DNA of 64,000 nucleotides. It comes from Cellulosilyticum sp. I15G10I2 (GTDB lineage Bacteria; Bacillota; Clostridia; Lachnospirales; Cellulosilyticaceae). A program made the translations under genes and the position numbers. Below the pieces are notes generated by a model, which worked only from the letters and a program-made list of their open reading frames with translations, did not search any database and was not told the DNA's origin. The stretch covers positions 84,097-148,096 of the forward strand of contig NZ_FMMP01000019.1 of NCBI RefSeq assembly GCF_900095725.1, written 5' to 3'. Of this stretch, positions 1 through 8,445 are shown one piece after another (the first letter of the stretch is position 1; each line of letters begins with the position of its first letter).

Positions 1-1
1 G

Positions 2-1231
2 GTTGACAGAGTTATCCCTATGCTGCCACATAAACTAAGTAATGGCATTTGTTCTTTGAATGCAGGGGTGGATAGACTTGCCTTAACATGTATGATGGAT
101 ATTGACTCCCATGGAAATGTACAAAGCCATCAAATTATGGAAACAGTTATCAAGATTGATGAACGTATGACTTATACAAATGTTAAAAAGATATTAATTG
201 ATGAAGACGAGGCGCTTAAAGAGCGTTACAAAGATTTTATTCCTATGTTTGAAAGCATGAGAGACCTTGCGGATCTACTGCGTAAAAGACGTATGAAACG
301 TGGTTCGATAGACTTTGACTTTGAAGAAACAAAAATTATTCTTGATAAAGACGGTACACCTATAGAAATCAAACCTTATGACAGAAACGTGGCAACCCGT
401 ATTATCGAGGAGTTTATGCTTATATGTAATGAGACAATTGCAGAGGATTACTTCTGGCAAGAAAAACCTTTTGTTTACCGTAGCCATGAAGATCCAGATC
501 CAGTGAAAATATTGGCACTTACAGAATTCATTAATAACTTTGGTTATAATATCAAGGGTGCTGCTCAAAAGGTACATCCAAAAGATATGCAGAAAATACT
601 GGATGATATAGCAGATAAGCCAGAAGAAAGCATCATCAGTCATCTGCTTCTTCGCTCGATGAAGCAGGCCAGATATACTGCAGAATGTAATGGGCATTTT
701 GGACTTGCCGCACGTTATTACTGCCATTTTACATCACCTATCAGAAGATATCCGGATCTTCAGATTCATCGTATTATTAAATACAATCTACATCATCAGC
801 TTACTGGTAAAAAGGAAGCTGTACTGTTTGAGAGAATGCCAGAGGTGGCTAAGCAATCCTCAATGCGTGAAAGACGTGCAGAAGAAGCTGAAAGAGAAAC
901 CATTAAACTTAAAAAAGTTGAATATATGGAACAATTTGTTGGACAGTTATTTAGAGGAGTTATTACAGGTACAACTTCTTGGGGTGTTTATGTAGAACTT
1001 CCTAATACAGTAGAAGGACTTGTTCATGTGAATGAGATGGCAGATGATTATTATATTTATGATGAGGCAGGCCATAGATGGATCGGGGATCGTACAAAAC
1101 AAATCTACCGTTTGGGAGATAAGGTCTATGTACAGGTGCTAAAAACAGATACTATCACAAGATCAATAGATTTTAGATTAGTAAGTGAAGAAGAATTTAA
1201 TAAGCAAGAACTTGATAAACAAGAGCAATAA
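2..1231 (+). CDS. rnr: Ribonuclease R, C-terminal part (gene runs off the left edge)
   Basis: This is a 3'-to-5' exoribonuclease of the RNase II/R family that degrades structured RNA and works with tmRNA-SmpB in quality control. The reading frame is open from base 2, so the gene begins upstream. The visible part starts inside the RNB catalytic domain (VDRVIPMLPHKLSNGICSLN) and continues through the RNB signature HFTSPIRRYPDLQIHR. An S1 RNA-binding domain follows near the C-terminus (FRGVITGTTSWGVYVELPNT). The family is usually about 700 residues, so roughly 40% of the protein is missing here. The gene order rnr...smpB-ssrA is common in Firmicutes. A strong terminator follows directly. Confidence 0.95.
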   Translation, partial: VDRVIPMLPHKLSNGICSLNAGVDRLALTCMMDIDSHGNVQSHQIMETVIKIDERMTYTNVKKILIDEDEALKERYKDFIPMFESMRDLADLLRKRRMKRGSIDFDFEETKIILDKDGTPIEIKPYDRNVATRIIEEFMLICNETIAEDYFWQEKPFVYRSHEDPDPVKILALTEFINNFGYNIKGAAQKVHPKDMQKILDDIADKPEESIISHLLLRSMKQARYTAECNGHFGLAARYYCHFTSPIRRYPDLQIHRIIKYNLHHQLTGKKEAVLFERMPEVAKQSSMRERRAEEAERETIKLKKVEYMEQFVGQLFRGVITGTTSWGVYVELPNTVEGLVHVNEMADDYYIYDEAGHRWIGDRTKQIYRLGDKVYVQVLKTDTITRSIDFRLVSEEEFNKQELDKQEQ

Positions 1232-1239
1232 AACTTTTA

Positions 1240-1287
1240 AAAAGCCAGCTGACTTTAGCCACCACTAAAGTCAGCTGGCTTTTGGTA
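1240..1287 (+). terminator. Rho-independent terminator after rnr
   Basis: A 19-bp inverted repeat (AAAAGCCAGCTGACTTTAG at 1240-1258 and its complement at 1265-1283) has a 6-nt loop and is flanked by A and T tracts. It should end rnr transcription. Confidence 0.85.
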
Positions 1288-1413
1288 AGACTGGCTTTAG
1301 TTACCAGCTATCTTTAAAATAGATTTTCTAAGCAATCTATAGTATAATGCCAAGAGGGACTGGTATAGAAAAATGACATAGTAAGAATCAAATAGATAAG
1401 TTAAGGAGACAAC

Positions 1414-2028
1414 ATGAAGCAATATAAAGACAAAAGCCATAGGCGGCAATATTATAAAGATGCAGTATTTATTATGACACTTATAGCGCTTATAGGCGTA
1501 GCGATGCTGGTAAAGCCAAAGCCAAAGCCTATTGTGCAAAAAGATATAGAAAAAGTAATAGGGATACCGTATACAATTGATACGATACCAGAGTCTGGAA
1601 AAAGGCCTGGCAGACATAGAAAAATTAAATATATTGTAGTACATAACACAGCCAATGAAACAAGTGACGCAAGAAGTGAAAGAAATTACTTAACCAATAT
1701 AACGAACACTTCAGATACTTCATGGCATATTGTAGTAGATGAGCGTGAGATTATAGAAGCTATCCCCCTTAATGAAGTTGCTCACCACGCGGGTTCATCA
1801 GTCGGAAATGAATATGGAATCGGGATAGAGATTTGTGAATCAGGCAATTACGAACAGTCAGAAGAAAATGCAATTAAGCTTATTGCTTATCTTATGAAAT
1901 ACTATAAAATACCGCTTTCAAGGGTTACAACACATCAACATTTTAGTGGTAAAGCCTGTCCTAGACTTATTCTTGAAAACTGGGATGCATTTATAGATAA
2001 GGTTGAAAAAGAGTTTAGAGGCTACTAA
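1414..2028 (+). CDS. Membrane-anchored N-acetylmuramoyl-L-alanine amidase (amidase_2 family)
   Basis: Peptidoglycan hydrolase of the zinc amidase_2 / T7-lysozyme / PGRP fold, which cuts the amide bond between MurNAc and L-alanine. The 204-residue protein has a basic start and one hydrophobic segment at about residues 19-34, which fits an N-terminal membrane anchor with the enzyme outside. Likely zinc ligands are H77 (YIVVHNTAN), H174 and C182 (THQHFSGKACPR, with the usual 8-residue H-to-C spacing). Other family segments are TSWHIVVDE and GIGIEICE. The start follows AAGGAGACAAC. It stands alone between a terminator and the next secreted-protein gene. Its cellular role (remodelling or sporulation-related) cannot be told from the sequence. 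Confidence 0.88.
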   Translation: MKQYKDKSHRRQYYKDAVFIMTLIALIGVAMLVKPKPKPIVQKDIEKVIGIPYTIDTIPESGKRPGRHRKIKYIVVHNTANETSDARSERNYLTNITNTSDTSWHIVVDEREIIEAIPLNEVAHHAGSSVGNEYGIGIEICESGNYEQSEENAIKLIAYLMKYYKIPLSRVTTHQHFSGKACPRLILENWDAFIDKVEKEFRGY

Positions 2029-2156
2029 TTATTAACAAGGGAATTGAAGGGAAGAGGGGTACTTGTATTGTCATTATGTTTTTTAATCCTTTATAATGGA
2101 GGAGAGGAATCTAAAAAATCGACGTCAATTATAGGACGACTAGGAGGACTTTCGAT

Positions 2157-4277
2157 ATGACAATGCAAAAAAGTATCATTTATCTATTAGTTTCAGCGAT
2201 TATATTTACAATGTTTCCGACGATCAGCTATAGCGCATCAGATAATAGAATTACAAAGGTAGTAACAGTGGGCGTAGATGAAGTAATTGAAGCCCAAGGG
2301 GCTCCCCGTTTAGTGATAGATTTAAAAGATGAACTAGAACCCGAAGATACTTTCTATTTGATACTAGAAGGTGCTGAATGGGCAGTAGGAACTGGCATCA
2401 ATGAAATTATAGGTGAAATACAAGGGATGCCCTTTTCTGAGAGTATGCCACGATTAGAGACTTTAAAAATAAATCATAAAGAGCTTCAGATAAGAGTTAA
2501 GGACGCAATGATTTTTGCGGGTGTGAGTTTGAGGATCCCGCTGCATACACAGATCAAAGAAGCTGTGGCTACGGTTAGGATTAATAATAATAATACAGCT
2601 GTAAGCGCAAATACCCATAGTTTTGCAAAGTCAATGGACTATAGGGGAAAAGTTACATCAGATAAAGTAAGCACTGCAACAAGAGATAGTGTGATGGCTG
2701 ATTTAGTGATTGAAGAGCCTTATTCACAAGCTTTTCATAAGGCGATGTTAAATCATAAAAGAAATACTATTCAAATGGTTTTAAATTCTAATGACTATGA
2801 GTTTGTCCTTGATATGCCATCGCTTGGAGTGCCTAAATTACAGGGTATTAAAGGTTTTGATACAATAACCGGAGGCAGTCAAAATTTAAGAAAGATTGAT
2901 GCACAGACTTTAGAACTTACATTACCGGACCTTAGTAGTGTGCAATCTACAGGGGGATTTGTTTTAAGCGGGGTAGGGCTTAAGACGACCAACCAAACAC
3001 CAGCACAGGGAATGGTTACTGTTAACTTACAAGGGGATCTGATCTTTAATACAACTGTAAATGTACTTAAAGTTGTGGATTATGGTATTGACCTTATAGC
3101 AGCAAAGATGGAGGAGACGGTAGCGGGTAAATCTAAAAATGTCACTTTTACCCTTGAAGAAAAAGTGCATCAGTCTTTAATCCGAGAAAGACTTACTACT
3201 TTTACTTTTACGAAGGGTGCACGGGTTAGATTAGGGCAAGATAATAGAGTTGAGGTTACCTTAAATGGCACCAAGATGCTGTATTATCCTATTATGCAAA
3301 ATGGCAAGGCAGTAGGTTTTGAAGTACCACAGTTATCAGGAACTACAATGAAGTATCAATTTGAACTCCCCCTTGATTTACCGTCATCTACAGAAGGCGA
3401 AATAGAAGTGATAGCAGATGGCAGGTCTTTAATCAATACGCTCTCGGCAAGTATTCTTGAAGTTAAGCCTGCTGCACGGGTTACAATGTCACCTATGCAT
3501 CTAAGACTGGGACTTAAAGATCAAAGAGGGGGTAAAATTACTATAACTGAGACGGCAAAAGGCGAAATCAGGCAAGATACCCACCTGTTTATTAAAATAG
3601 AAGACAGTCAGGTTATCTTTACACATCCTCCACTAGTTCAGGTAATAGCTGGAGATATTAGGCTAGGCAGTGCAAAAATAGTCCCTGGAGGTATAGAAAT
3701 ACCCGTTACCAGAAGATCAAATAGTGCATCTATCATAGAAATCAAAGATTTCTTAGTAACTGTCAATCAAATGGTAGCAGAAGGGACCTATACGGCAGAA
3801 GTTGGGGGACCAGCTTTATCTGATTTTACATCAAGCTCAGATATAGATCCAGTGATGCAGGGGGCTTTTATGATTATCAGTAAAGACGGCGCACCGGTTG
3901 TAAAAGAGCAGGTAACCTTTAAAATAGGTGAAGCTGCTTATACAGTCGGAGGACAGAAAAAAGCAATGGATGCACCTCCCTATATTAAAAATGGGCGCAC
4001 TATGCTGCCGATCAAATATGTAGCTTATGCGCTGGGGATTGACCCAGGTAATGTTATGTGGAATGGTACTACACGGACAGTAACGGTGGTGGGGGATCAG
4101 GTGATAGCGCTTAAAATAGGAAGCAGTATTATGCATATAGATGGCGTAGCAAAGCAAATGTCGGCACCGCCAGAGATATATCATGACAGAACTTTTGTGC
4201 CCGTAGCAGAAATTACAAGGGCACTGGGCGTTGAAACAAAATGGGATGAAGTGCTTAGAATGGTTATATTTAATTAG
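2157..4277 (+). CDS. Secreted protein with C-terminal copper-amine-oxidase-N-like domain
   Basis: A 706-residue exported protein with an N-terminal signal peptide (about residues 1-27, ending near SYSASD). The last 110 residues, from about 596, form the repeat-like domain called 'copper amine oxidase N-terminal', with hallmarks RTMLPIKYVAYALG, HDRTFVPVAEITRALG and final VETKWDE. In Clostridia and Bacilli this module is usually non-enzymatic and found on wall-associated proteins. The long middle section (about 30-590) is beta-rich by composition and has no motif I recognise. The start has AGGAGG at 2142-2147. The substrate or partner is unknown. Confidence 0.8.
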   Translation: MTMQKSIIYLLVSAIIFTMFPTISYSASDNRITKVVTVGVDEVIEAQGAPRLVIDLKDELEPEDTFYLILEGAEWAVGTGINEIIGEIQGMPFSESMPRLETLKINHKELQIRVKDAMIFAGVSLRIPLHTQIKEAVATVRINNNNTAVSANTHSFAKSMDYRGKVTSDKVSTATRDSVMADLVIEEPYSQAFHKAMLNHKRNTIQMVLNSNDYEFVLDMPSLGVPKLQGIKGFDTITGGSQNLRKIDAQTLELTLPDLSSVQSTGGFVLSGVGLKTTNQTPAQGMVTVNLQGDLIFNTTVNVLKVVDYGIDLIAAKMEETVAGKSKNVTFTLEEKVHQSLIRERLTTFTFTKGARVRLGQDNRVEVTLNGTKMLYYPIMQNGKAVGFEVPQLSGTTMKYQFELPLDLPSSTEGEIEVIADGRSLINTLSASILEVKPAARVTMSPMHLRLGLKDQRGGKITITETAKGEIRQDTHLFIKIEDSQVIFTHPPLVQVIAGDIRLGSAKIVPGGIEIPVTRRSNSASIIEIKDFLVTVNQMVAEGTYTAEVGGPALSDFTSSSDIDPVMQGAFMIISKDGAPVVKEQVTFKIGEAAYTVGGQKKAMDAPPYIKNGRTMLPIKYVAYALGIDPGNVMWNGTTRTVTVVGDQVIALKIGSSIMHIDGVAKQMSAPPEIYHDRTFVPVAEITRALGVETKWDEVLRMVIFN

Positions 4278-4338
4278 GTTTAAAAAAATAGGGCTAGGCA
4301 CAACATCAAATATAGAAAAATAGAGAGGGTGAAGTAAC

Positions 4339-5040
4339 TTGCAAAATATAGGCGCTTATTTAAATGAAGTGAACATTCTTTCTATTATCGTAAGGCTTGT
4401 ATTGGCGTGCCTGTGTGGGGGGATTATTGGTTTTGACCGTATCAAAAAAAGAAGACCAGCAGGCTTAAAGACACATATTCTCGTATGTATAGGGGCAACT
4501 CTTGCGATGATTACCAATCAATATATTTTCAATGTCTACGGTGAGATTGTAGATCCAGCAAGGCTTGGAGCCCAAGTAATAAGCGGAATAGGTTTCTTAG
4601 GTGCAGGAACAATTATTGTAACGGGCAGGCAGCAGATTAGAGGACTTACCACAGCAGCAGGGCTTTGGGCCTCAGCGACGATGGGACTTGCAATAGGTAT
4701 TGGCTTCTATTCTGCAGCAATCATCGGATGTATTTTTATCTTTATCGTTATGACTGTGGTACAAAAAGTAGATAATATGATTGTAGCAAAATCGCCAATT
4801 TTAGAAATTTATATGGAGTTTTCAAATATTGAAAATGTAAGGGTATTTATTGATCTGACAAAAACTTATGAGTTGAAGATACTCGGTATTCAGCTCACAG
4901 AGCCAAGTAAATACAACGCTCAAGGGGTAGGGGCTCTGTTGACGATTCAAACTTCCCATAATGAGAACCATGCCGATATTATGGCACTACTGCGAAGTTT
5001 AGACGGTGTGCTTAACGTAGAAGATGTTGCACAGATATAG
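4339..5040 (+). CDS. MgtC/SapB family membrane protein
   Basis: A 233-residue integral membrane protein of the MgtC/SapB family, linked in other bacteria to survival in low magnesium and to control of ATP synthase. The N-terminal half carries the family signature: GGIIGFDRIKKRRPAGLKTHILVCIGA (described here in two parts, GGIIGFDR and RPAGLKTHILVCIGA) and the segment VISGIGFLGAGTI. A soluble C-terminal domain of about 80 residues follows. No in-frame ATG fits the family start; a TTG at 4339 lies behind GAGGGTG and is the best start. It is probably monocistronic, since a terminator follows. Confidence 0.88.
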   Translation: MQNIGAYLNEVNILSIIVRLVLACLCGGIIGFDRIKKRRPAGLKTHILVCIGATLAMITNQYIFNVYGEIVDPARLGAQVISGIGFLGAGTIIVTGRQQIRGLTTAAGLWASATMGLAIGIGFYSAAIIGCIFIFIVMTVVQKVDNMIVAKSPILEIYMEFSNIENVRVFIDLTKTYELKILGIQLTEPSKYNAQGVGALLTIQTSHNENHADIMALLRSLDGVLNVEDVAQI

Positions 5041-5056
5041 AAGAAGCTAAAGGAAT

Positions 5057-5101
5057 CCAAAAGAAGGATATCTATTCAAGGTATCCTTCTTTTGGTTCTT
5101 T
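5057..5101 (+). terminator. Terminator after the MgtC-family gene
   Basis: CCAAAAGAAGGATA at 5057-5070 pairs perfectly with TATCCTTCTTTTGG at 5082-5095 and is followed by a T-rich stretch. Confidence 0.8.
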
Positions 5102-5248
5102 TTAAATTTACATATAATTTTGTTAATAATAATAGATTTCCATTGATATTTGTTATTATATATGATATGTTTAAAATATGAAATAAGCATAATAATAAAT
5201 GTAATTAATAGATGTAATGATGAATATTTTGAAATGGGAGGAATTAAA

Positions 5249-6580
5249 ATGAAAGTCGTTGTTGTAGGATGTACCCATGCAGGCACAGCTGCTGTTGTTA
5301 ATATTAAAGCACTCTATAAAGACTGTGATGTGACAGTGTATGAAAGAAATAATAATATCTCATTTTTATCTTGTGGTATTGCCCTTAATGTAGGAGGTGT
5401 TGTAGAAGATTCTCAAAAATTATTTTATAATTCGCCTGAAGGGCTTGTTAAGCTTGGTGTAAAAACCCGAATGGAGCATGATGTACTAGACATAGATTTT
5501 AAAAGCAGGACTTTGAAAGTTAAAAATTTAACTAATGGTGAAGTGTTTGAAGATCACTATGATAAGTTAATCCTTACACTGGGCTCATGGCCGGTAATCC
5601 CGCCGATAGAAGGGATAGATCAAGAGAACATTGTACTTTGTAAAAATTATAATCATGCGCAGACTATCATTCAAAAGACAGAGGAAGTTCAAAATGTGGT
5701 GGTAATAGGCGCAGGCTACATTGGTGTAGAGCTTGCAGAGGCTTTTGAGGTAAAAGGCAAGCAGGTTACACTTATTGATGCAGAAGAACGTATTATGAGT
5801 AAATATTTAGATGATGAATTTACAGACCTTGCAGAAAATGCGTTTATTAATCATGGCATAAAGCTTGCACTTAAAGAATCGGTTGTTAAGTTTGAAGGCG
5901 AACAAGGAAAAGTGACAAAAGTTATTACAGATAGGGCGAGTTATGATGCAGATCTGGTTGTGATGTGCATTGGGTTTGCACCTAATAGCGCTTTAGTCAA
6001 AGGAAAGATTGATACGTTGCCTAATGGGGCCATTCTTATTGATGACTATATGAGAACGAGTGAAAAGGATGTTTTTGCTGCAGGGGACTGCTGTGTGGTA
6101 CGGTTTAACCCAGCGGGAGATTATCGTTATATTCCTCTTGCAACAAATGCGGTAAGAATGGGGACTTTGGTAGCTAAAAACCTTATGGAACCTAAGCTTA
6201 AGTATATGGGGACACAAGCTACATCAGGTATTAAGATTTATGAATATTGTATTGCTTCTACGGGTATGACTGAAGAGGTGGCAAGAGCAACTACAGATAG
6301 GGAGATCGACGCTGTAGTCCTTACAGATAACTATCGACCGGAGTTTATGCCGACTTTTGAAATGGCTACTGTTAAATTAGTTTATGATAAGTCTACAAGA
6401 AGGATCCTTGGGGGGCAGATTATTTCTAAGCAGGATTTGACCCAATTTATGAATACTTTATCTGTAGTTGTACAAAATAATATGACGATCGAAGAACTGG
6501 CTATGACAGATTTCTTTTTTCAACCCCACTTTAATAAGCCTTGGAGTCTGCTAAATGCAGCAGCGCTTAAGGCACTCTAA
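5249..6580 (+). CDS. NADH oxidase / CoA-disulfide-reductase-like FAD flavoprotein
   Basis: A 443-residue pyridine nucleotide-disulfide oxidoreductase. It shows the N-terminal FAD motif (VVVVGCTHAGTAA), the redox cysteine C42 in ISFLSCGIAL that marks NADH oxidases, NADH peroxidases and CoA-disulfide reductases, the NAD(P)H Rossmann motif VVVIGAGYIGVELAEAF, the second FAD motif VFAAGDCC, and a dimerisation domain. The likely reaction is reduction of O2 to water or of a disulfide or peroxide with NADH, as protection in an anaerobe. ATG 5249 follows GGGAGGAATTAAA; longer upstream starts lack a ribosome site. A BFD-like iron-sulfur gene follows after 17 nt, so the two are probably one operon. Which substrate it uses is not decidable here. 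Confidence 0.88.
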   Translation: MKVVVVGCTHAGTAAVVNIKALYKDCDVTVYERNNNISFLSCGIALNVGGVVEDSQKLFYNSPEGLVKLGVKTRMEHDVLDIDFKSRTLKVKNLTNGEVFEDHYDKLILTLGSWPVIPPIEGIDQENIVLCKNYNHAQTIIQKTEEVQNVVVIGAGYIGVELAEAFEVKGKQVTLIDAEERIMSKYLDDEFTDLAENAFINHGIKLALKESVVKFEGEQGKVTKVITDRASYDADLVVMCIGFAPNSALVKGKIDTLPNGAILIDDYMRTSEKDVFAAGDCCVVRFNPAGDYRYIPLATNAVRMGTLVAKNLMEPKLKYMGTQATSGIKIYEYCIASTGMTEEVARATTDREIDAVVLTDNYRPEFMPTFEMATVKLVYDKSTRRILGGQIISKQDLTQFMNTLSVVVQNNMTIEELAMTDFFFQPHFNKPWSLLNAAALKAL

Positions 6581-6597
6581 AAAAAGGAGCGGTGTAT

Positions 6598-6810
6598 ATG
6601 AGTGACGATTTAGATCAAGCGTTAAAGGATAAATTGACTAAGGTATGTATTTGTAAGGGGATTAGCCGTAAGGTAATTAAGGAAGCTATTAAGGATGGTG
6701 CGCATACCGTAGAAGCGGTGCAAAAGGTGACTGGTGCAGGAAGTGGTGGATGCAAGGGGAATAGGTGTACGCCGAAGATTAGGGAGCTGATTGAGAGTAT
6801 GACGGAATAA
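6598..6810 (+). CDS. BFD-like [2Fe-2S]-binding protein
   Basis: A 70-residue protein with the bacterioferritin-associated ferredoxin-like pattern: C17 and C19 (KVCICKGI), then C52 and C57 (GCKGNRC), the four expected ligands of a [2Fe-2S] cluster, within a helical (2Fe-2S)-binding domain. Stand-alone or fused copies commonly accompany flavoprotein oxidoreductases, which fits its place directly behind the NADH-oxidase-like gene. ATG 6598 lies 8 nt after AGGAG; a GTG 6 nt upstream is too close to that site. It is probably an electron carrier or cluster subunit for the upstream enzyme (inference). Confidence 0.82.
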   Translation: MSDDLDQALKDKLTKVCICKGISRKVIKEAIKDGAHTVEAVQKVTGAGSGGCKGNRCTPKIRELIESMTE

Positions 6811-6840
6811 CGGATTGAGTGATTGTTCTTTGGTAAGGTT

Positions 6841-6929
6841 CGCAGGGGCGGCGGGGGCACTTTACGTCTCTCCCGCCTACCCACTGCCAAACCCGAGTCG
6901 AGCCGTAAAGTGCCCCCGCCCACCCTGCT
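6841..6929. repeat. GC-rich long inverted repeat
   Basis: GCGGGGGCACTTTACG (6851-6866) is matched perfectly by its reverse complement at 6904-6919, with partly paired extensions on both sides and a 37-nt interior. The block is far richer in G and C than the flanks. It lies between the BFD-like gene and smpB. It may be a repetitive extragenic palindrome or a structured RNA; no coding role is apparent. Confidence 0.6.
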
Positions 6930-7053
6930 AGGTTTTAGAAATGATAGAAATGCTATAAAGAGTTCCAATAATGGGACTCTTTAACTCTTGCAAATAAACG
7001 TATATGTGATATAATAGTCTATGCACCATCAAATAAGGGAAGGAAGAGCGAGT

Positions 7054-7524
7054 ATGCCAAAGGATAAAAATGCATACAAATTAATAGCACAGAACAAAAA
7101 AGCTTATCATGACTATTTTATAGAAGAAACTTATGAAGCAGGTATTGTACTTGTCGGAACAGAAGTTAAATCTATTCGTCAAGGTGCTGGTTCTGTTAAA
7201 GAAAGCTTCATCAAGATCAAAGATGGAGAAGCTTATATCTTTAACATGCATATTAATCCGTATGATAAGGGAAACATATTTAATAAAGATCCTCTTCGTA
7301 CCCGTAAACTTTTACTTCACAAAAGAGAAATCACTAAGTTAATTGGTGAAACAACTCAAAAAGGGATGACGATAGTACCCCTTAAGGTTTATATCAAAGG
7401 CAGTTTAGTCAAGATGGAGATCGGGCTTGCCCGTGGTAAGAAACTTCATGACAAACGCGATGATATTGCCAAGAAGGATGAACGTCGTCAGAACGAAAGA
7501 GAATTTAAGATCAAAAACTTATAG
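7054..7524 (+). CDS. smpB: SsrA-binding protein SmpB
   Basis: A 156-residue tmRNA-binding protein that carries SsrA RNA to stalled ribosomes in trans-translation. It shows the family order [20 protein letters not shown] (OB fold), [32 protein letters not shown], and a basic C-terminal tail ([14 protein letters not shown] followed by RRQNEREFK) that mimics an mRNA path. ATG 7054 is behind AGGAAGAG and starts at [14 protein letters not shown]; an earlier in-frame ATG at 7021 would add 11 residues with no ribosome site. It sits 57 nt upstream of ssrA, its RNA partner. Confidence 0.96.
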   Translation: MPKDKNAYKLIAQNKKAYHDYFIEETYEAGIVLVGTEVKSIRQGAGSVKESFIKIKDGEAYIFNMHINPYDKGNIFNKDPLRTRKLLLHKREITKLIGETTQKGMTIVPLKVYIKGSLVKMEIGLARGKKLHDKRDDIAKKDERRQNEREFKIKNL

Positions 7525-7581
7525 TCGCCATATAGTCGCATTGGCCGCGTCAAGTATACCGTAAGCCCCGCATTATAATAA

Positions 7582-7925
7582 GGGGGTGCAATGGTTTCGA
7601 CGGGGGTCACGTCTATCGGGGCAGCCATCCGTAGTTTGCTGGAGTCTACGTAAAAAGCTGGCAAAATAGTAAACGCTGAAGATAATTTAGCAATCGCAGC
7701 CTAAGGGCAGCAGTCTCCCTAAGCCCCCCGCAGCTTAGACCGAGGCTTCGACTAGCGGGCCACTCTCCTGCCTAAGCTTTGCAGCAACGAGAGTAACCAT
7801 GAAGCTACTGAAACTAAGAGTCCGCCTTTAGACGCTTAGCAGAGGGAATGTTAAAGAAAAGGCTATGATGGTAGAGACCACAATATCCGGGCTTTCGGAC
7901 AGGGGTTCGATTCCCCTCACCTCCA
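7582..7925 (+). ncRNA. ssrA: Transfer-messenger RNA (tmRNA)
   Basis: The 5' end GGGGGTGCAATGGTTTCGAC and the 3' end GGTTCGATTCCCCTCACCTCC-A (T-arm at about 7903-7917) form the alanyl-tRNA-like part: GGGGGTG (7582-7588) pairs with CACCTCC (7918-7924). The tag reading frame GTA AAC GCT GAA GAT AAT TTA GCA ATC GCA GCC TAA (about 7669-7704) encodes VNAEDNLAIAA, a typical clostridial degradation tag ending in a small hydrophobic tail. The length of 344 nt fits the family. The 3' end is the apparent target of the accessory island that follows. Confidence 0.96.
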
Positions 7926-7932
7926 TGGTTAT

Positions 7933-7980
7933 AACCCACGAATTTCTGACAACTTAGTTGGAATTCGTGGGTTGTTTGCA
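7933..7980 (+). terminator. ssrA terminator hairpin, prototype of the dispersed repeat
   Basis: AACCCACGAATT (7933-7944) pairs perfectly with AATTCGTGGGTT (7962-7973), followed by a T-rich run. Together with the ssrA 3' end this block is echoed, with decay, at about 16.7, 20.0, 20.2, 22.5, 25.8, 29.8 and 41.1 kb. Confidence 0.8.
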
Positions 7981-8445
7981 TTTTAGAGGAAAAAAGTTTA
8001 GACTTAATAGTATAGAGCCGTACCACAAGTAAATATGATTATAAGACAAGTGCTTTGATTATCTGTGTAAGTTATAAAGAATAAGCAAAGAGCATGTTTT
8101 AAGTCAATTAAAAATAATTTTAGTAAGAATCTAATGCTATATGGAGTACATCTCATTTAGAAGTAGTATAAATGTTAATGTTTATGGAACTCATTAATTA
8201 TCATGACTATCAGAAAAATATTAATTGGCATTAGTACAAGCTTGTTCTATGTGCTAAGTATTCCTCGAAAAATTTCTTGTTTTAATAAATTTAATTAAGC
8301 AGAATACCACTGTTACATAAATTTTAGATTTAGGAGTAGGCAAAAACCTTGTAGTACCTGAGTTATAAATGAAAATGGACAATGCCAATAGATATTTTAA
8401 ATATATTAAGGGCAGTGTTACACATATGAAAAAGAGGATTTATAA
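7981..8445. other. AT-rich intergenic stretch downstream of ssrA
   Basis: No open frame of substance was found. The segment CAAGTGCTTTGATTATCT near 8047 has a near copy (CAAGTGCTTGATTATCT) at about 29952, in both cases roughly 75-90 nt after the ssrA-type hairpin. This suggests that the repeated unit extends past the hairpin. Nothing else was recognised. Confidence 0.4.

Noticed and set aside
275..727. Open frame on the minus strand inside rnr
   Set aside because: It mirrors the RNase R coding sequence, has no ribosome site and no protein-like motifs.
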